Origin: Dactylis glomerata
Taxonomy: Eukaryota; Streptophyta; Magnoliopsida; Poales; Poaceae
Assembly: GCA_007115705.1 (NCBI GenBank)
Contig: QXEO01000210.1
Span: 682,001 to 746,000, forward strand
Direction: 5' to 3'
DNA length: 64,000 nucleotides
A program made the position numbers and the translations under genes. Shown in pieces: positions 22,496 through 34,133 of the stretch. The stretch's first letter is position 1; each line of letters opens with the position of its first letter. The notes beneath the pieces were generated by a model that saw only the letters and a list, made by a program, of their open reading frames with translations, was not told the DNA's origin and did not search any database.

Positions 22496-23233
22496 TCAAG
22501 TAATATCAAGAGATGAAGTGCTAGGATCAGCGTGTGCCTTATGTATTCCTTTATTACCTTTGCTCTTTACTCTAGGAAAGACGTGGCTATTGCAAGGTGG
22601 AGATATAAATCTTATGTTGCCTTTTCCCACATCAATAACGGCGCCCAGGAGCTTCAATAGGGATCTTCCAAGTGTGATTTGTCCTTTTCCTACACATTCA
22701 ATAACAAGGTAATCAGTAGATATCATTCTTCCTAGGACTTTTGTAAAGACTCCTTCAGCTATTCCAATGGGAAATATAGTGGTATTATTAGTAAGATAAA
22801 TTCCTTCTCCCCCCTCAAAAAGCTTCCAAAGACTCAAAGATTCATAAACATCCTTTGGCATAAGACAAAATTCAGACATAATATCACAACGAGCATGAAA
22901 AGTTTCACCACCTATGGTGATTTTTACCGTAGGATACCAACTCAAAGGTTCAAAATTTGTTGGCACATAATCAAAATGCTGGCGCAAAGTATTGTAACAA
23001 GTATTCAAACTAGCAGTGCGAGTCTCAAGAGTATCAAGTCTATTAAAAATGCACACAAGAGAGGAGTCAGAATAGGTTGGCATGCTATAAATTGTAGTCA
23101 ACTTTTTTATAATATTGAAGGCTTGATCTCCATCACAATGAAGGAAATCTCCTTCTGTAGTAGCATCCAAAGCATATCTATAACAAAGAGCAAGTCCAAA
23201 GTAAAAGCAACTAAGAAGCAAACTCAAAGTCAT
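22496..23233 (-). pseudogene. A3 gag-protease C-terminal fragment of a different lineage
   Basis: An open minus-strand frame of 245 codons begins at an internal methionine; the homology already starts a few codons earlier, at the junction near 23263. The first 50 residues resemble the end of an Athila-type gag domain (LDATTEGDFLHCDGDQAF). Later parts resemble the protease-like domain, with D in RCDIMSEF and a variant LGRSLLKLLGAVID. It is clearly diverged from A1's gag. It ends SSLDIT directly at the conserved 3' UTR boundary. The N-terminal half is missing: the junction cuts into 3' UTR sequence at a shared GTTGCTAA word. Confidence 0.7.
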
Positions 23234-23298
23234 TTTCGGTTCAGTTTTTCTGCGTTAGCAACCATGTTATAACATGAAAATGAACACAAACAAAAGAT

Positions 23299-24440
23299 CA
23301 TGAAAATGAAATAATGAAAGTGAAACGTGTGTTCAAATCATAAGGGAAAACATACAAATGGTTTTCAGCTTGTCCTTCATGGAGAGCAAAACATAAATGC
23401 ATAGGACACCTTCAAGTTTAAGAGGGCGACTAGATACAAATAATTTGAGAACAAGTGAAACCAACAATATGAATCAATCAATGAAAACTTTGGGACAATG
23501 CACATTATACTAAGAATGACAACTATGCTCTCTTAATGGTGCATAAAGATAGAAGGTGGTGACTCAACATAAAAGTAAAAGAAAGGCCCTTCGTGGAGGG
23601 AAGTAGTGTTTGCAAGTTTTATAACTTTCAAAAATTATGGTACTTACCGGCTTTGAGCTCTCATTGCCCCCATTATAAGCATCTTGAATGGTTAAAGTTA
23701 ATGCGAGAACAATTATGATGCATATACTTGACAAATCATAAGTCGAAAACCTCGTGTCCCATGAATACGAGTACCCAAACCTCATGCTACTTAACTTAGA
23801 GTCCCAAGCAAGGCTCTTGTCATTGTAAGTATATATGTATCATCGAGAACCGCCAACGGGGTACCTCCGTGCCCGATGACATGGAACAAGCCCGCATCAA
23901 AATGACAGGACAAGCAGACAATAAACACCTCAACATCTCTTTTATTTGCCATTTGTTCAGTTTTTTATTTTGAGATGCGTCATCGAATGTCCACTATGGG
24001 TATGCTTTAAATTTCCACCATGAATTATGCATGGCTTAGATTGGCGGCCCAGGCATTTCCCTAACACATATACAAACTCCATGATCCCCGCAAGATTGCC
24101 AATTCATTTCACGCCGCGGGCATCCATAAACAAAAGATCACGATATCAACTCAAATAAGAAGTGCAATGTTGAAAGCTTGCCCCATGATGGCATGGTTGG
24201 GCTAGTATCCAACTTACAACTTGCAAGCATAACAACTCAACATAAGAGACCACAATGTCAAAATTTTAAGAACAAGAAAAAGTAAAGTGTGCCTTCCGGT
24301 TCGTGAGAGCTTTACTGACCAATTTTTGCATAACACTGGTAAGAGTTTAATTTGAAGAGAAAATAAAAGCAAGTCAAATTTACTTGGAATAGCAAATTGC
24401 TAATAGGTATGTATGGTGGACACTTTGGCAAACTTGGTTT
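23299..24440 (-). repeat. Copy 2 of the 1142-bp duplication
   Basis: This is the partner of 19860-21001. A perfect 42-bp inverted repeat surrounds it (23270-23311 against 24444-24485), so orientation flips just beyond its right end. Confidence 0.85.
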
Positions 24441-24479
24441 GTGTTTCATTTTCATGATCTTTTGTTTGTGTTCATTTTC

Positions 24480-25741
24480 ATGTTACTTGATTCGCATTTT
24501 CTGCGCCTAGCTCAAAGGCGTTAAAGAAAAGCACTCTTGGGAGACAACCCAATGTTTTTACTTTCAGTTCTTTTTCTTTTATTTGAGCCTTGGAAGTTAT
24601 TACTACTGTAATAATTGCTCCTTATCTTTTTTATTTCGTTTTTGTGCCAAGAGAAGCCTCTAATTTGAGTGAGGTGAGATTTGGGGATGTTGCTGTCCTA
24701 AAACAGTTTTCGGTGCTGCACCGTAAAAATTCGTGAAAATTCTTTGTATATCTTTTGGACCTTATATTTCTTGTGCATATGCCCCAGGTTATATTCAAAC
24801 TTTCCTTAGTTGAACACTTTTTGATTTGAGCAACAGAAAACCCTCTAAAAATTCGACCTTTGTCAGCTGTTCTGCTTTGACAGATTTCTGCCAATATTTG
24901 TGTTTGCCGCTTTATCACTTTCTTTTTGAGTTCTTTTGATCACGGAACTTTTGGGGAAGTTGCTACAGTAGTATATGCTTTATATGTGGTGGTTTTGAGT
25001 TGAAACCTGAAGCAAAAAGGGTTGATTCAATGTTATGCTTACACTAATGTTGCTAATAGATTTGTGTTTAGTTTTGTATGAAGGAAGTTTTCAAGTGTAG
25101 GGATTGGAGAATGATGAGATGAGTTGAAGTATGGACAAAAGCTCAAGCTTGGGGATGCCCATGTCACCCCAAGAAATATCCAAGAGGTACAAGCGTCAAA
25201 GCTTGGGGATGCCCCCGAGGCACCCCTTCTTCATCGGCAAAAATCAGGTCACCTTTCAACACACTATATTTTTATTGCTTCATGCATTATGCGTTTTTCT
25301 TGGAGCGTCAGTTGTTTTTAGTTTTCAGTTTAGTTTAGTTTTGTTTGCTGCAATAAATGGTTGGACCCCAACAAATTCCTTTTGGAGAAGTTGCCTTGCT
25401 TTTCATTTGCCAAGTCAACGAGTGTTCTTCTTTTTCTAGAACTGCGTTTAGCTTTCGTTTTTCGCCTTGATTTTTATTCAGATCTTGTTATATCTTTTTA
25501 TCAAGGTGTATTTTGACCTCTGGTCCATGTTGGTTTTCATCAAAAGAGTTGTTTATAAAAAGTTCGAATGGTGTTGGAAAAGAGAAAAAGCTTTATGCAA
25601 AAAAGTGGTACAAGAAGGAGCTTGTATAATCTGTGGCCTAGGCTTTTGCATGTCGTGCTTGATATCTTTTTGATAGTATGCTTAGTGGTTTTTCTGTAGC
25701 ATGACTTGTCTCAAATGAATGAGATTGCTTAATGAGCCTTT
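24480..25741 (+). other. A3 plus-strand family A 3' UTR segment, no gene
   Basis: It begins at the end-of-ORF boundary (GTTACTTGATTCGC) and matches A1 12521 to about 13808. It is an inverted duplicate of 21290-22500. The join to LTR sequence near 25741 is abrupt. Confidence 0.75.
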
Positions 25742-25985
25742 GGTTGTCTTGTATGCAGGTTCCGCGTTGCTACTAGTTGAAGACGAGTCAACAAGAATCG
25801 TAAACGGCGCCCTTGTTGGAGTGTTAGTAGGCTAGCAAGCATCACCTTCTGGAGTATTGACTTTTTCCTGGATTTGATAAACCTTGGTTTCTTACTGAGG
25901 GAAAAACTTGCTGTTGTGCTCATCATACCTTCCTCTTGGGGTTCCCAACTGGACGGTGAAAAACTATCAACACCGCGCCGCATCG
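25742..25985 (+). repeat. A3 3' LTR terminal fragment
   Basis: It carries the last 240 bp or so of an A-type LTR (GTATGCAGGTTCC to CGCGCCGCATCG) and is followed by AAGCT and the E1 frame. The sequence is more diverged from A1 than the A3 5' piece. Confidence 0.7.
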
Positions 25986-26315
25986 AAGCTCCATCATTTT
26001 GTTACTGCTAACTCATGTGTAGGGAAATTAGTTTATAGAATGTTATTCACGGATGGAGAGGAAAGGGAAGTGCCCTTGCCATAGCCTAGTTTGTTCAGTA
26101 TTCATAGTAGGCCATGGTCGTGCACGAAGGAGGAGTTGGATGAGCAGCTTAGGGTGCTTGGCTTCAACGTACAGCATGGCATCGTGGACTAGGAGGAAGA
26201 GGAGGAGCCGGCCTATCACTACACCACGTACCACACCGGGGCACCCTCGAGCTCATATCAGGACGAAGTTGCTTCCTTGTCATATTTTGGGGACACCACT
26301 TCATGGCCGAGCTAG
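25986..26315 (+). pseudogene. E1 ORF2, C-terminal part
   Basis: It continues directly from LAAMK before A3 (KLHHFVTANSCVGKLVYRML). Two in-frame stops, TAG after EVPLP (near 26091) and TAG after NVQHGIVD (near 26190), precede an acidic run and the natural end SWPS with TAG at 26313-26315. ORF2 is therefore dead independently of the insertions. Confidence 0.7.
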
Positions 26316-27780
26316 GATTGATCTCCACTTAGGCCAAAAGCCTAAGCTTGGGGGAGGTACGCCGATGATTCACTCATCTACATATCATATTTTGCCGGTA
26401 CTTTGTATATCCATGTTTTGCTTTCTTTGCTATTCTTGTTCTTATTTCTACTTTCCCAAAACACAAAAAGACCAAAAATATTTCCGTTGTTCTCTTTGTT
26501 TGCTTTTTCAGTTGCTAGCTTTGGTTTGCTTTACTTGCTATTTTCGGTTTGGTATTTGAAAAATCTAAAAATATTTTGCTTTGTTTGCTATTCCTTCTGT
26601 TCTTGTTTCAAAAATCGAAAACCCAAAAATATTTGTTGTTCTTCTTCGGTTTTGTAAAGTTTGTTGCAGAGTTCAGTCTCCCGTGACTCCATTGAAGCTT
26701 GGTATTCACTTCATATTATTCAAGCCACACAAGTGAAAGGTAATAATGACGACATATGACAATCCGAGATGTGGTAAGAGGCTGGTATGAACTCTATTTG
26801 TTTTCATTTTTGTACATATACTCATCTATGTGGACATGCTTAGTCGGTTCATGTAAGGTATATGTTATCTAATGGATGCTTTGTAGTTCTTGCTCTCATA
26901 TGATTAGTTCCAATTTACTAATAGTTTGTAGCATGTCATGAAGACGCTTGCATGCATTGTTTTATTCATAATATGGTATGTTATTGTGGTATCCTCCTCT
27001 GAAAGTTTCATTTGAATCGACTTGGCACATGCTCAAGCATGCACATGACTGAACAAAAAAGTCAATTAAGCCTCAATGATTTACTTTGCCTCAGAGTTCT
27101 TGTATCATTTTTATGCCTATATTAATTTTGTTTTGTCGCAAGCATGATTATGACAGCTATTGCTCTCTCGATTGTCGCTTCTCAGTCTTTTGCTAGCCTT
27201 CACTTGTACTGAGAGGGAATACTTCTCGTGCATCCAATCACCAAAAACCAAGTCTACCAAAGAGTCCACTATAAATTCCTATGCATGGTATTTCAAAGCC
27301 ATTCCAAGTAAATTTTCATGTGCTACCTTTCAAAAACTTTCAACTACTTCTCATTTTGTGCCACTGTTTTTAGCTCATGAGGACGTAGTGGTCGGAATTG
27401 CTATCTTCCATATTAAATTAAGTACCCATCGACTAGGCAGCTTCATCTGCTCATCATTAATTTTGCAAGGGAGCCTATCAGACCATTGTAATCTAATTCT
27501 AAAAAGAAAGAAAAAAGGCACTCCTCCATGGTATGTGAAAGTTGGTGGGCACCCGATGGAATCGGTTAGCCATGGTTTGAGAAAGAAAAAGGTGGGGAGG
27601 AGTGCCAAAGCTTTATAAAAGAGCACCAATGTGCCAAATTTTCAAAGAACTCGGAACCGCTCTCACTTGTTTATTATGGAAGATAGAAAGTCCCCATTGC
27701 CAGTCGTTGACATGAAACAACCATCTCTCAAAATAATTTTTTATCTCTATTTTACAAATGAAAAGCTCTAGCACATGTTA

Positions 27781-27831
27781 AATCACTGCTTCCCTCTGCG
27801 AAGGGCCTTTCTTTTACTTTTATGTTGAGTC
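27781..27831 (+). promoter_or_regulatory. Conserved 51-nt 3' UTR block (E1 copy)
   Basis: It is identical to the A1 block and lies 520 nt before the 3' LTR, although the surrounding sequence, LTR and gag of E1 differ from family A. Confidence 0.6.
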
Positions 27832-28284
27832 TTCATCTTCTAACTTTAAGCACCTTCTTGAGAGCATAGCTGTTATTCTTAGTGTAATGTGCTTGTCCCA
27901 GAACACGGTTAATTGTGGTATAACTTTGATGCTTGTATCTTTGATATTTTTACTTCTAGTCTTCCTTTGGACTTCAGAGGTGCCTCAGCATTTATGTTTT
28001 GCTCCACAAATAAAGGCAAGCGGGATACCACTCTTCCATATCATTTATGAACATTACAATCTTGTAGCTTTCTTATGTTCATGTTACTTGTTATTAGTGC
28101 ATTGGCACTCTTTCATAGCTTGCTTGACTATGAGGTAACATTAGTTGCATATTTCTTGTTATGAATTGCCTGAGTATTTGATCATATAGTTAGTATATAT
28201 ACATCATATGAAGCAAATGTGTTCGTGAAAGTTTCTTTTATCGCTCTCAGTTGTTAACTGAATTGCTTGAGGACAAGCAAATAG

Positions 28285-28300
28285 CTAAGCTTGGGGGAGT
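28285..28300 (+). other. E1 polypurine tract
   Basis: TAAGCTTGGGGGAGT lies immediately before the 3' LTR, preceded by GAGGACAAGCA. The same layout occurs in families A and F. Confidence 0.8.
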
Positions 28301-29684
28301 TGATACGTCCAAAACATATCTACTTTCCCGAACACTTTTCCTATTGCTTCTCCTCTAATTTGTGTGTTTTGAATACAACTAACACGGACTAACGCTGTTT
28401 TCAGCAGAATTGCTCTGGTGTCTCGTTTTTGTGCAGAAATCCGACTTTCAGGAAAAATCCCGGAAAATACTGCAAAAATTCTATTTTCCCAGAAGACCCA
28501 TGGAGCCAGAAGGAGATACGAAGGGGGGCTGTGGCCTGAGCTCACCACCAGGGGCGCGGCCCAGCCCTGGCCGTGCCCACCTATGGTGAGGCCGCCTTGG
28601 CCATCGCCTTGACCCCTCCTTCCGCGTACATATACCCTCTAACCTGAAAGGAGCGGGGGTCGGCATTTTTCCCAGATAGACTTCCGCTGCGCCGCCGCCA
28701 TCAGAAACCGTGATTCAGAACCAGAAACTCTGTTCTGGCACCCTGCTGGGATGGGGATTTGGAGGAGATGTTCATCACCGACGTCTCTCCATCAACCATC
28801 CATGACTCTCCCATCCATGTATGAGTAATTCTCGTTGTAGGCGAAGGGGATGGTAGGGATTGGATGAGATCATTGATGTAATTTGCTATGAGATTGTTAG
28901 GGCATAGTGCCTAGTATCTTCTATTAGTGCTTATGACATTGTTGCAACTTGTTGTGCTTAATGCTTGTCACTTTGGGCCCGAGTACCATGATTTCAGATC
29001 TGAACTTGTTATTGTTATATGATGATACTTGTTGTTTATGGTCTTACCTACAAGTTGTTTACACATATTGTTGTCCGGAACCCGAGGCCCCAAAGTGCCA
29101 GAAATTGGGATAACCGGAGGGGATGGCTATGATGTGAGGATCATATGTGTTCACCAAGTGCTAATGCTTTGCTCCGGTACTTTATTAAAAGGAGTACCGT
29201 AATTACCACTAGATTCCCTTGAGGTCCTGCTGCAACAGGCTGGTAGGACAAAAGATGTCGTGCAAGCTTCTCATTGCGAGCACGTACGACTATATACAGA
29301 ACACATGCCTATGATTGTTAGTACTAGGATGCTTATCATTATTTATCTGCAATGCCCATGTCTCACTGATTTCATGAATTATCTTATCCATGCAACGCCC
29401 GTACATCCATCCCTATGCCTACAGTATTTCGTCCTACTGTTTACTATTGCTACTATTACCGCTTTTATTTTACTACTGTTGTTACTATTTCACTACTATC
29501 ATCACTATAAAACTGTTGCTACTGATAAACCACTGCGAGCAAGTCTGTTTCCAGGTGCAGCTGAATTGACAACTCATCTGTTAAGGCTTATAAATATTCT
29601 TTGGCTCCCCTTATGTCAAATCAATAAATTTGGGTTTTACTTCCCTCGAAGACTGTTGCGATCCCCTATACTTGTGGGTCATCA
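28301..29684 (+). repeat. E1 3' LTR
   Basis: This complete 1384-bp LTR runs from TGATACGTCC to GTGGGTCATCA. It has a GC-rich dyad (28538-28591) and a TATA-like ATATACC near 28630. The last 22 bp match the end of the F LTRs although the bodies differ. Confidence 0.9.
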
Positions 29685-29689
29685 ATGAT

Positions 29690-31313
29690 CATCTGGCCAT
29701 ATATCTTTTTGTATGATAGAAAAACTTGCTCCACAATAGGAGAAAACAAACAAAATCTTTATTACTTCCAATGACAAAGCAAAATCAAACTCATGAAAGA
29801 ACATTTTTCTCATATCGGACATTTGGGTTCATATGGTCACAAATACAACACAATGATTATTCTTACCTAAAATATTTGATAAATATCGTATTAATCCCCA
29901 TGATCTAGAACCAATCTACAACTTCTCAATCAACCGGCTGGTCGTAACTCGTGAACACTAAACTGATTATTCATACCAAAAAACTAACCGTGAATCATCA
30001 AAATCTACTATAATGTGAATTTCTTACATTTATCAAATATGTATGCAAAGTAGATTACAGTAAAAAGATTGACATCATAGAAATTCTCATAAAGAGCAAA
30101 ACATCCCACCAACAATTGAATTGACCCATTTTATCCGTGGACCAAAACCTACTAGATATTGATAAGTTCTCCTAAATAAATAATGCTTAATTCACCATCA
30201 TATATAATTTGAAGTATCCATATCATAAAAGCAAAACTATTTTAAAAGAACAATGTGGGAGAGGAGAGATGGACATCCAAGAAGTTTGCACGCAAAGCAA
30301 AACATCTACTATCATTATTTTGGTGTATCCTCTTCTTATTAGTAGACCACAAAAGAAGATTATGATAACTCTACATAACAGGATCAAACCTAATACATAG
30401 ACCAATATTAATATATCCAAATAGACCCCCAATCAAAATATTATGACAGTTGTACTTAGGCATTTACAATTATAGATCGTCATAACTATAATTATACACG
30501 TATCACAATCATAGATCTTCATGCAACATATTATTTCCAATAATTATTAATAATAGAACAATACAATACACCTAAAAGATTTTATAAGTGTAAACCCACA
30601 TGAAAGTTAGTATAGGAGTATGGAAGGCTCAGTGCTTGCTAAATTTAAAGAATTAAAGCTCAACAAGCAGCTAATTGTTCATGCATACTTATAGTATACA
30701 TTACTAAATATATGTAAATTGATGTGTCATTATATCCTAAACATTATGAAGATAATATGAATCGCCGGGATGCATTGATTGCTCTGTACATCTTTTTTTC
30801 AATGTAACAAGGTCAACTAGATTGGTGCTCCTTAATTATTATAAGCTTTATTACACATCCATCCATAATCTATTGGCACAATTGGATTAATCTAAAATGA
30901 AAATATATGAATACATGATGAGGATCATTTATTAGACAAACGCTTTTTAGAGTAAAATAATGATAGTCATATCACTATAAATATTAATACAAAAAATCGG
31001 GTAGTTACTTAGAGAAATCCTCAATAATATTTGCTCTTCATTATCCATAATGAGCTGCAACCATTTTTATTATTATTTTAGAAATTGTTGGGTTTTTAAA
31101 AATTCTTACGAGCACTTTGAAAAATTCTTACGGGGATTGTCACTCTCTGAATGTTTTTATTAGTTTGCCTTTTTCTTTGATGATAAAATTAAGAAAAAAG
31201 TATGTATGGTCGATGAGTTCCTATGGGTTATATTCTATTTTCTATCACAAAAATACATGAGTATGTAAATGTGTTCTTGATCACTTTTGTCATACTAAAT
31301 AAGGGAGGAGGTG
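29690..31313 (+). other. Right part of the Helitron-like element, no gene
   Basis: AT-rich sequence with only short, low-complexity ORFs. I recognise no captured gene fragment. Confidence 0.5.
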
Positions 31314-31684
31314 TTTTGGCTCCCAGGTCTATATGAACCTATTATAGAAAATACATAAAAATACAAATTTCAAAATGTCAAAAAATTCAAAAATAAATTT
31401 CGCATGTAGATCAGAACATTCAATGTCCTCACATAAGTTTTTGACAAAGAAGAACATTTTATGTGGCATCGGTAAAAAAGATAAAAATATGTCCTGTAAA
31501 TAGTCATATGTGCATACACAAATTTATCTTTTTTATAGGGGACACAAAAAATGTTCTTTCTTTCCGAAAATTTGTGCGTGAACATAGTATGTCCGTATGT
31601 GCATGCAAAATTTTTGTTCCAATTTTTTTAACATTTTGAAATATGTTTTCTAATAATGGGTTCATTTGCTCCCGTGAGCCGAAA
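31314..31684. mobile_element. Foldback/MITE-like element
   Basis: About 370 bp with imperfect terminal inverted repeats of roughly 40 bp: TTTTGGCTCCCAGG at the left and CCCGTGAGCCGAAA at the right. The interior is also partly self-complementary. There is no coding capacity. I could not define a clear target duplication, so superfamily and exact ends are uncertain. It lies inside the Helitron-like element close to its 3' end. Confidence 0.55.
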
Positions 31685-31775
31685 TGGATATCCGCTAAAT
31701 AAGATGCTACTCTCTCTCTCACTAGAATAAAAGATAAAGGTGATGCCCTCGCATTTGCGAGGGCCATGTTGCTAG

Positions 31776-32511
31776 TTTAAATCTAACAACTAGCAGAGTT
31801 GTAGTTTGGTTTTGCATATTTACTTGATTATTGAGCTTATATAGACTTTGGACCTAGCTTAAATTCTTCCTTGACTACCTAACCGGTTATTGTTATCCAC
31901 GGTTGTAGAACACTTTTTCATCCGAATTAATCTTGACCGTCGAGTTTTAGGTCATATAAAGATAGGTCAATCTAGAGGGTTTTTTGGGTTACCTAGGGTT
32001 TAGCTCCCACCCGAGGATAGACCATGTCTGTGGTAGGGCAAGCCCGATATGCACCTTGGTATTTTAAGCTCTTGTGGTATTTTGGCTCTCAAATTTGCAT
32101 TTGCATACTATATATCTTGGATCATGATGACTTAAAAAGCAAATTTTCTTGTCTCAACAAGACGCAACTTTTGTCCCTATCAATTTTTTTACATCATCTT
32201 AAATGAGCCTTAGTAGGAGACTTCATATGTCGATATCAGGGGGGTCACCTCTAACAACTAGCACAATCGGCTATCAAGCCTGATCATGGCATGGCTTAGT
32301 AGGCATTGTGTCAACTTAATGAGGAAATAGCCCACTAAGTTGGCAAGGCATGATTTCATCCGAGTGAATCAGTACTTTTTTTCTTTATATTTTTTGTTTT
32401 GTCGGTGTCACATTCAGGTGGAGCTCCATGGAGCCAAGGGGGTGCAACATGCACCTGGATAGCTCTTGCTTTTACCTGCAAATAGCTACAAAATCGGTAA
32501 GTGCTGATACC
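31776..32511. other. Unassigned sequence between the Helitron end and A6
   Basis: I see no ORF with recognisable domains and no repeat termini. It is presumably older flanking DNA. Confidence 0.4.
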
Positions 32512-34133
32512 TGATGGCATGTAGTTGACCGCCCAGTTGGGAAACCCGAAAGGAAGGTATGATGAGCACAGCAGCAAGTCTTCCCTCAGTATGAAACCAA
32601 GGTTTATCGAACCAGTAGGAGAAAGAACCAACTTCCGAAGGTTGATGCTCGCTGGCTTTGCGACAGCTCCAGACAATTTATATATGGCGCCTTATCTAGG
32701 GCATAGCTTTGCACCAGCAGCAACATGGAACCTACACACAACACAACCAAAGTACTTTGCCCCAACTTATAGTGAGGTTGTCAATCTCACCGATTTGTTG
32801 TAAACAAAGGATTAAACGTATCGTGTGGTAAAAGGTAGTAGTTTGCGAGAATGTAAATAAAGCGAGTAAATAGTAAATGGTGATATGAATGTAAAAGAAT
32901 GGACCAGGGTCCACAGTTCACTAGAGGTGTCTCTCATAAGATAAATAACATACTGGGTAAACAAATTACAGTTGGGCAATTGATAGAATAAATAAAGCAT
33001 ACAAATGACATGAGGATCACCATGGGATTCACTTCGGCATTACAATATAATACATAGACCGTAATCCAACTGTGTCTATGACTAATAATCCACCCGCCGG
33101 ATGTCATTCGAGCAACCGTTGGGTATTAAGTTACAAGCAGCAGATATCGCCTTAAGCAAAGTGTGTAATGTAAATAATACAAATGTCCTTGGACACAAGA
33201 TTGTTGTTTTATCCCTAGTGGCAACAACACATCTACAACCTTAGAGGTTGTTGTCACTCCCCCAGATTACTAGAGGCATGAACCCACTATCATGCATAAA
33301 TACTCCCTCTTGGAGTCACTAGCATCTACTCGGCCAAGATATCTACTAGCAACAGAGAGCATGCAAGATCATAAACAACATAGAGATGATAAATCAATAA
33401 ATCAACTTGACAAAAGTACTCAATATTTATTGGATCCCAACAAACACAATATGTAGAATTACACAACGATGATCTTGATCATGATAGGCAGCTCACGAGA
33501 TCTAAAGATGAAGCACATGGAGGAGAGGCCAACCATCTAGCTACTGCTATGGACCCGTAATCCATGGTAGACTACTCACACATCACTCCGAAGGCTGGCA
33601 TGGTGATGAAGAAGGCCTCTCGTGGTGATTCCTCTCTCTGGCAGTGTGCTAGGAAGAGCTTCTGAACCCTCCCGATCTCGCGTCGACGATGGTGGTGGCT
33701 TGTAGTATGTTTTTTGGAAAATTGATCGGGCCCTTAGGGTTTTCCAGTCGAGGAGAATATATAGGTGGAAGGGCGGCGTCAGGAGGTGGGCCAGGTGGCC
33801 CCACCACCTTGTGGCGTGGGCCAGGGGCTGGCCGCGCCACCCTATGGTGTGGTTGGCCCCTGGCTCCCCTCCCTCTCTAATTTAGACTCCGTCTCGTGTC
33901 GGGGAAAATAGGAACTTCGGCTTTTGTTTTGTCCAATTCCGAGAATATTTCCTGTGTAGCTTTTCTGAAACACAAAATAGCAAAAAACAGGGAACTGGCA
34001 CTGTGGCATCTCATTAATAGGTTAGTTTCGAAAAAATAATAAAAACGCCACGAAGTGTAACAAAACACAAAGCAAATGGTGCATAAACAAGCATGGAGCA
34101 TCAAAAATTATAGATACGTTTGAGACGTATTAA
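32512..34133 (-). repeat. A6 3' LTR
   Basis: A 1622-bp family A LTR with the GC-rich dyad at about 33800-33855. The left flank ATACC (32507-32511) would be its target duplication; the partner is outside the window. Confidence 0.8.

Larger units (their letters stand above)
17389..25985 (+). mobile_element. A3: rearranged mosaic family A element
   Basis: The outer limits are set by the duplication AAGCT (17384-17388 and 25986-25990), after which E1 ORF2 resumes in frame. The last LTR base is changed (CATCG instead of CATCA). Inside, in order, are a plus-strand LTR start (17389-18118), an inverted LTR (18119-19752), 100 bp of family F integrase (19753-19852), inverted family A internal sequence (19860-23263), a second inverted 1.14-kb copy (23299-24440), plus-strand family A 3' UTR (about 24480-25741) and a plus-strand LTR end (25742-25985). 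This cannot arise from simple nesting. Confidence 0.8.
26316..28300 (+). other. E1 3' UTR, no gene
   Basis: This non-coding stretch holds an internal polypurine copy AAGCTTGGGGGAG (26344-26356), a T-rich region, a block similar to the F 3' UTR (about 27200-27370), the 51-nt block and the terminal polypurine tract. Confidence 0.7.
2442..29684 (+). mobile_element. E1: non-autonomous Ty3/Gypsy (Athila-like) LTR retrotransposon with nested insertions
   Basis: The element is bounded by the exact 5-bp duplication ATGAT at 2437-2441 and 29685-29689. It has a 5' LTR (2442-2964, internally deleted), a tRNA-Asp primer site, gag-protease (3053-5689), ORF2 (6516 onward, split twice), a long 3' UTR, a polypurine tract and a 3' LTR (28301-29684). 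No RT, RNase H or integrase is present, so movement would need enzymes in trans. A1 and A3 both lie in ORF2. Without them E1 is about 8.5 kb. Confidence 0.9.
1396..31775 (+). mobile_element. Helitron-like element, split by nested LTR retrotransposons
   Basis: The left end begins TCTATTATATACTAAAAGC at 1396, directly after an A, as plant Helitrons do. The right end is a perfect 9-bp-arm hairpin (31745-31753 with 31756-31764) followed by 7 nt and CTAG at 31772-31775, then a T. Helitrons insert between A and T and end in CTRR shortly after such a hairpin. Without E1 and everything nested in it, the element is about 3.1 kb (1396-2441 plus 29690-31775). No Rep/helicase ORF is present, so it would be non-autonomous. 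Joining the two ends into one element is an inference from their placement around a single E1 insertion. Confidence 0.6.

Noticed and set aside
30209..30432. Short ORFs in the Helitron body as captured gene fragments
   Set aside because: AT-rich, low complexity and overlapping on both strands; nothing recognisable.
31100..32511. Host gene between the Helitron end and A6
   Set aside because: Longest ORFs are about 60-106 codons, without domains or splice-compatible structure.
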